From the NCBI RefSeq assembly GCF_000619925.1, contig NZ_KK211042.1, positions 124,001-188,000 on the forward strand: DNA of 64,000 nt, in the 5' to 3' direction. This document shows positions 59,854 to 64,000 of this stretch, piece after piece (position 1 is the first letter of the stretch; every line of letters starts with the position of its first letter). A model generated the notes under the pieces. That model saw only the letters and a program-made list of their open reading frames with translations, was not told where the DNA came from and did no database searches. The translations under genes and the position numbers were made by a program. The DNA comes from Treponema sp. C6A8. Lineage in GTDB: Bacteria; Spirochaetota; Spirochaetia; Treponematales; Treponemataceae.

Positions 59854-60021
59854 TTCTAAACGTCCTGTATCTGTTTTATCACTCTTTAAATTACTAATTT
59901 CCAAGCATAAACGTCAATAAAATTCAAAAAAAATTTTACAAAAAAAAGAACCGTTATTGAAATAAAGATTTTCTTACTATAATATTAGTTAACTATAATA
60001 AAAAAAATATATCTAAAAACT

Positions 60022-62172
60022 ATGAAAACAGAGAGTAAAGAAAAAAATTTTCCTATCGGCGTAAAACTTGCAATAATCATCGGTATTATTGTCCTGGCTT
60101 CACTTTCGAGCGTCACCTTCCTGAACAGTTACTTTGTTTCTCAAGATGTCCGCATCACTGCTGAAGAGAACAACCTTACAATCAACACGCGTTCCGCCCA
60201 GACTGTTCAGAATGAACTTTCATCTGTCCGCGCAAACGTCCTGCAGCTGCTTGATTTGATTAACGTTTCAAGCGGCGGTAAAAACTCAGCGCTGGCAAAA
60301 CAGGCAGAAGCCTTCTTCTTTGAACGCAATCAGGATATTGCAGAAATCCTTCTTCTCTCTGCCCGCCCAGGCCGTCAGGATTTTCTTACTAACAATCAGC
60401 TTAAAAACATCAGATTTTTCAATTCCAACGAAATCGATTTCGCTGCAACAGACAACTTTTTAGCCCAGTCAGGCAGATACATTACAAGAACAATCAGCGG
60501 CGAAACAATTGCCTTGAACGCTTCTCCATTTTTCAAAAGCGGTATGCTGGCCCTTCTCCTTCCCTACCACGAAAGCGGACTTGAACAGGCCTTAATAATT
60601 CTCTTCAGTACAGAAAGCCTTTCAGATTTGCTTGGAACAGGAAGCACAAACCAGACCTTTATCATCAATGACAGCGACGACCTTCTCTGCCATGCAGAAC
60701 TGGACAGAATCCTGAGCGGACAGAGCATGACAAATCATCCGCTTGTAGAAAAGATGCGCAATGAAAACCAGAACAACGAAGAAAGCCGTCAGGTAATTTT
60801 TGAGCAGACAGACGAAAACGGAAAGAAAAAGACCAGGCAGATTGGCGCCTTCCAGAAAATCGCCCTTGCAGATATCTGCGTAATTACGACAGTTCCACTT
60901 GATACAATTCTTGAAGGTGTACGCGCAACCCGCCGCAACAACCTTTATCTGATGGGAATCGTTCTTTTCATTTCCATCATCTTTATTTTGACCTTCGCCC
61001 GCTTTGCAATTTCCCGCCCGCTCCGCTTCCTTACAGCCTCTGCGGAAGAAATCAATCAGGGAAACTTTAATACTCCAATCATTTCTAAACTGAACACTAA
61101 ACGCCGTGATGAAATCGGTGTTTTGAATAAATCAACTCAGGACGAACAGGAATTCCTGAATACCTTCGCCCGCTTTACAAACCGCGGTGTTGCAAAGGCA
61201 ATCGCCAGAAAGGAAATCGACTTTGAGCCTCACCTTAAGGACGTAAGCATCTTCTTCAGCGATATCCGCGGCTTTACAGCCATTTCAGACGGCTTTAAAA
61301 ACCGCTTTGGTGAAGAAAGCCCTCGCGAAATCATCGGCTTCTTGAACGACTACATGAGCCGCATGGTAAACTGCGTTACAATTTCTGGCGGTACAATCGA
61401 TAAGTTTGAAGGTGACGCTATCATGGCGGTTTGGGGAATCCTTCGCGATGAAGATTTGAGCTTTGAACTTCTGCCGGATTCAGATCCGGACAAAAAGCAG
61501 AAGGAAGAAACTCACCTTAGCCACGTAAAACAGGATGCAATCAGCGCAATTACAGGTACAATCGCCATGCGCTACGCCCTCATGCAGTACAACAAGGATG
61601 CAGAAGCCTTTACAAAGGCCCATGAAGGCGAACCAAAGGCAAAATACAAGCCTCACATCAGAATCGGATGCGGTATCAACACCGGTCGCGCAACCTGCGG
61701 TATCATGGGTAGTGAAGACAAGATGGAATATACCGCCATCGGTGACAGCGTAAACTTTGCAAGCCGTACAGAAAGTTCCAACAAGCCTTGTGGAACTGAT
61801 ATTTTGATTACCCAGGACACCTACAACCTGCTTAAGATGGACTACATCAAGTGTGAAGAAAATAACTTCACCATTAAGCCGGAGTTTGCCGCAAGCGAAA
61901 TCGTTGTAGAAATGATTCCTGTTGAGTTTGAAGTAAAAGGTAAAGGCGCACAGCACTTCTACGGTGTTGTTAATATGCCTGCTTTTAATATAGAAGAATT
62001 CTTTAAGAAAGGCGATGAAAACTTTGTTCTTGATGAAGACTGCGCCCGCTGCGTAGGAAAAACAGGTCCAAAAACATTGAATGAAGTACGCAATCTCTTG
62101 GGAATTCCAATTCCAGAATTTGGTTCGGTGAACTTGAATGAAGAAGAAAACAAGATTCAAGTTAAAAAATGA
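60022..62172 (+). CDS. Membrane adenylate/guanylate cyclase with HAMP
   Basis: 716 residues. Membrane helix at about 15-37, an extracytoplasmic sensor to about 300, a second helix (YLMGIVLFISIIFILTFARF), HAMP, and a class III cyclase from about 400: DVSIFFSDIRGFTAIS (metal Asp), GDAIMAVWG (second metal Asp), KMEYTAIGDSVNFASR. The family makes cAMP or cGMP; which one is not clear. Upstream are two TATAAT hexamers and no clear Shine-Dalgarno. The next gene starts inside its last 35 bases. Such cyclases with a FecR partner recur in treponemes. Confidence 0.9.
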   Translation: MKTESKEKNFPIGVKLAIIIGIIVLASLSSVTFLNSYFVSQDVRITAEENNLTINTRSAQTVQNELSSVRANVLQLLDLINVSSGGKNSALAKQAEAFFFERNQDIAEILLLSARPGRQDFLTNNQLKNIRFFNSNEIDFAATDNFLAQSGRYITRTISGETIALNASPFFKSGMLALLLPYHESGLEQALIILFSTESLSDLLGTGSTNQTFIINDSDDLLCHAELDRILSGQSMTNHPLVEKMRNENQNNEESRQVIFEQTDENGKKKTRQIGAFQKIALADICVITTVPLDTILEGVRATRRNNLYLMGIVLFISIIFILTFARFAISRPLRFLTASAEEINQGNFNTPIISKLNTKRRDEIGVLNKSTQDEQEFLNTFARFTNRGVAKAIARKEIDFEPHLKDVSIFFSDIRGFTAISDGFKNRFGEESPREIIGFLNDYMSRMVNCVTISGGTIDKFEGDAIMAVWGILRDEDLSFELLPDSDPDKKQKEETHLSHVKQDAISAITGTIAMRYALMQYNKDAEAFTKAHEGEPKAKYKPHIRIGCGINTGRATCGIMGSEDKMEYTAIGDSVNFASRTESSNKPCGTDILITQDTYNLLKMDYIKCEENNFTIKPEFAASEIVVEMIPVEFEVKGKGAQHFYGVVNMPAFNIEEFFKKGDENFVLDEDCARCVGKTGPKTLNEVRNLLGIPIPEFGSVNLNEEENKIQVKK

Positions 62173-64000
62173 TTTAGTCCTTCCATTCTGGATCGCCGTT
62201 TCACTTTGTCTTGTGTGCGCGGGAATAAACACACACCTTTTTTACAAAAGCTTCTTCCGCGCCCTAGAAAAGTTAAACGAAGAACCGATTGCTAAAATCA
62301 CTTTTAAGTACAAGACAGCCCAGCGTAAATTTTTGGACCGCGTAATCTGGGACAGACTCCAGCAGAATTCTCCCGTATACAATGGAGATACCATCCATAC
62401 GGCAGAACTTTCTGAAGCTACAATCTGGTTTGATGACGGAACTATTCTTGACCTTGCAGAAAACACAATGGCACAGGTCTTCAAGCATAATGACGGAACT
62501 TTGGGAACCGACCTTGCAAGCGGTAATGCAACCGTAGACTCTTCTGCAGAAGGTGCCGGCCTTACCCTTACAACCGCCAACGTAAACGTTGAAGTAAAAG
62601 CCGGAACCATTCTTTCTGCGGCAAAAACTGTAGAAGGCGAAAGCGTAAACCTCAGCGTTCAGAAAGGTCAGGCAACTCTTGAAGACGGAACTGCAATCAC
62701 CACAGACAAGGCAGTTATGCTGACTACAAATGCCGGAGGAGCTGCAGCCGGGGCAGACGGCGCTACAGTTCTTGTGCAGAGCGGCTTTATTGTAAAAGAG
62801 CCTCAGGCAAATCAGAAATACCTCTACTACACAGCAGATAAAACTCCTGTAAACTTTAGCTGGGACACCTTTGGTGACGAAGAAAAAACTCAGAACATCA
62901 AGCTTACAGTTGCAAATGACAGAAACTTTACCCGCGGAGTACAGGAAGTTACAGCCCAGGGCTTGGATCACCTTTCAATGAATCTGGAAAAAGGCACTTA
63001 TTACTGGCGCCTTGATGCAGGACAGGAAGGCGTTGCCGCTCAGACAGGCCGCATTCAGGTAATTCAGTCACTTACACCAAATCAGCTGGTACCGGCAGAA
63101 AATTACAGCTACCAGTACAGAAAAAAGACACCTTCTTTGCGCTTTATCTGGACAGAAGCAGATTCTGCGACAGCCTACAACTTTGCAATTTCACGCAGCC
63201 CGGATATGTCAAATCCGGTATTGCAGCAGAGAACATCGGCAAGCTCAATCATCATTTCTACTTTGGAAGAAGGCACTTACTGGTGGCAGGTTACTCCTTT
63301 CTATGTTGTAAACCGCACAGGACTTGCAAATCCTTCTGACGTAAAATCCTTCAGAATTGAAAAACGCGGACAGCTTACAAAGCCGGAGCCTCTTATGCCG
63401 GCAAAAGGCGACTTTATTGATAAGTCTGCCGGCCGCATAAACATTTCATGGAAGCCGGAACCTGAAGCCGTACAGTATAAAGTAACTCTTTCTCAGAATA
63501 TTAATATGATTTCGCCAATAGTTATGAGAACTACAAGCGAAAACTTCATTACCCTTACAAAAGCAGAAGCTGCCCTCTTAAAAGATGCAGAATATTTCTG
63601 GACAGTAAGCCAGATTGATGCAGAAGGAAACGAATCAGAAAAATCTGATATTCAGTCATTCTACGCATTAAGCGGAAATATCGTTCAGAGAACTATCTTC
63701 CCGCCTGATGACTACACAATCTGGAATCCGCTTGTTGCAGATACCCGCTTTACATGGAAAACAAACCTGACTTTTGCTCAGTCTATTGAATTCTCACGCA
63801 ACAAGGAATTTACAGACATTGCATTTGAAGCCAAAACACTCAACGCCGCTTACTCAGGAGTGGACCTTGAAGAAGGAACTTACTGGTGGCGCCTTAAGGC
63901 AGAAAACGGCAACTTCTACAGAACTTCTCCTGCCAAGAAGCTTACAATTGTGCCGGAACTTGATGCCCCTGTTCCACTCGACCCTACTCCGGAAAAACGC
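62138..64000 (+). CDS. FecR-domain protein with Ig-like repeats (3' end beyond window)
   Basis: 621 codons are visible, and the frame is still open at 64000. The start ATG (MKKKTRFKLK) lies inside the cyclase gene in another frame, so the two are coupled. A single membrane helix at about 14-32 (LPFWIAVSLCLVCAGI) suggests anchoring. Residues about 65-230 are a FecR-type beta domain (DRLQQNSPVYNGDTIHTAEL, then SEATIWFDDGTILDLAENT). After that, fibronectin/Ig-like repeats with recurring EEGTYWW or EKGTYYW motifs appear. Likely an envelope or periplasmic protein acting with the cyclase; the role is unknown. Confidence 0.8.
   Translation, partial: MKKKTRFKLKNDLVLPFWIAVSLCLVCAGINTHLFYKSFFRALEKLNEEPIAKITFKYKTAQRKFLDRVIWDRLQQNSPVYNGDTIHTAELSEATIWFDDGTILDLAENTMAQVFKHNDGTLGTDLASGNATVDSSAEGAGLTLTTANVNVEVKAGTILSAAKTVEGESVNLSVQKGQATLEDGTAITTDKAVMLTTNAGGAAAGADGATVLVQSGFIVKEPQANQKYLYYTADKTPVNFSWDTFGDEEKTQNIKLTVANDRNFTRGVQEVTAQGLDHLSMNLEKGTYYWRLDAGQEGVAAQTGRIQVIQSLTPNQLVPAENYSYQYRKKTPSLRFIWTEADSATAYNFAISRSPDMSNPVLQQRTSASSIIISTLEEGTYWWQVTPFYVVNRTGLANPSDVKSFRIEKRGQLTKPEPLMPAKGDFIDKSAGRINISWKPEPEAVQYKVTLSQNINMISPIVMRTTSENFITLTKAEAALLKDAEYFWTVSQIDAEGNESEKSDIQSFYALSGNIVQRTIFPPDDYTIWNPLVADTRFTWKTNLTFAQSIEFSRNKEFTDIAFEAKTLNAAYSGVDLEEGTYWWRLKAENGNFYRTSPAKKLTIVPELDAPVPLDPTPEKR

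Noticed and set aside
59853-60021. CIRCE heat-shock operator upstream of grpE
   Set aside because: No TTAGCACTC/GAGTGCTAA-type inverted repeat was found.
62273-62971. 232-codon minus-strand frame
   Set aside because: It is antisense to the FecR-domain gene, which has clear domain patterns and coupling to the cyclase; the antisense product is Cys-rich and matches nothing.

Overview
The window looks like chromosome of a saccharolytic, host-gut type spirochaete, most likely a Treponema. The case rests on gene content: a FabV/Ter-type enoyl reductase like the well-known T. denticola enzyme, spirochaete-style loose lipoboxes, an MCP with extracytoplasmic sensor, class III cyclase and SpoIIE/STAS modules, a FliG-like fragment, and a TvpA-like variable lipoprotein. 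Composition is moderate in GC with A/T-rich intergenic DNA. This is inference; no rRNA or tRNA gene was seen.

Layout. 1-8.4 kb: a truncated sugar-binding lipoprotein and a chemoreceptor on the minus strand, divergent from an L-arabinose locus (LacI regulator with its own promoter and a perfect palindromic operator, FGGY kinase, araA, araD). 8.6-11 kb: aldo/keto reductase, a FAH-like protein and a small FliG-N-like protein. 11.1-14.1 kb: a TPP-riboswitch-controlled thiamine-precursor uptake operon (thiamine-binding protein, permease, NMT1/THI5 lipoprotein, ATPase). 14.1-17.1 kb: pyrB-pyrI-pyrC. 17.3-24.1 kb: fabV, fabF, an O-methyltransferase, a YhhN-family membrane protein, an RluA-type pseudouridine synthase and a MocR/PdxR regulator. 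24.1-35.9 kb: a PucR regulator facing a nine-gene operon that encodes the reductive pyrimidine pathway plus its importer: uracil to dihydrouracil (PreA), to N-carbamoyl-beta-alanine (dihydropyrimidinase), to beta-alanine (amidohydrolase), then by inference to malonate semialdehyde (class III aminotransferase) and 3-hydroxypropionate (iron-type alcohol dehydrogenase). 36-41 kb: pyridoxal kinase, an HU-like protein, a three-gene DUF4160 module, a pdxR pseudogene, a VapBC-type toxin-antitoxin pair and an unknown gene. 41-43.2 kb: a modular lipoprotein whose C-terminus has the signature of a diversity-generating-retroelement (DGR) variable region. 43.2-46.4 kb: an unusual 666-base intergenic region (octamer array, structured repeat, duplicated leuS 5' end), then leuS. 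46.4-64 kb: a DUF1343/beta-lactamase-like lipoprotein, a 5'-nucleotidase, a STAS/SpoIIE signalling cluster, grpE-dnaK-dnaJ, an adenylate/guanylate cyclase and a truncated FecR-domain protein.

The most unusual content is (i) the DGR-like variable lipoprotein with hairpins just after it but no reverse transcriptase in the window; (ii) families of intergenic structured elements (here called A to E), two of which exist in full (about 145-150 bases) and miniature (about 40-50 bases) forms that share outer terminator-like stems, with compensatory changes in internal helices; (iii) a substrate-binding protein of the pyrimidine operon that reads as a circular permutation of the NMT1/THI5 fold; (iv) five genes whose start codon lies exactly 6 nt after a -10-like hexamer with no Shine-Dalgarno sequence, suggesting leaderless mRNAs; and (v) a shared 14-base motif upstream of pdxR, of the pyridoxal kinase, and at a pdxR pseudogene.
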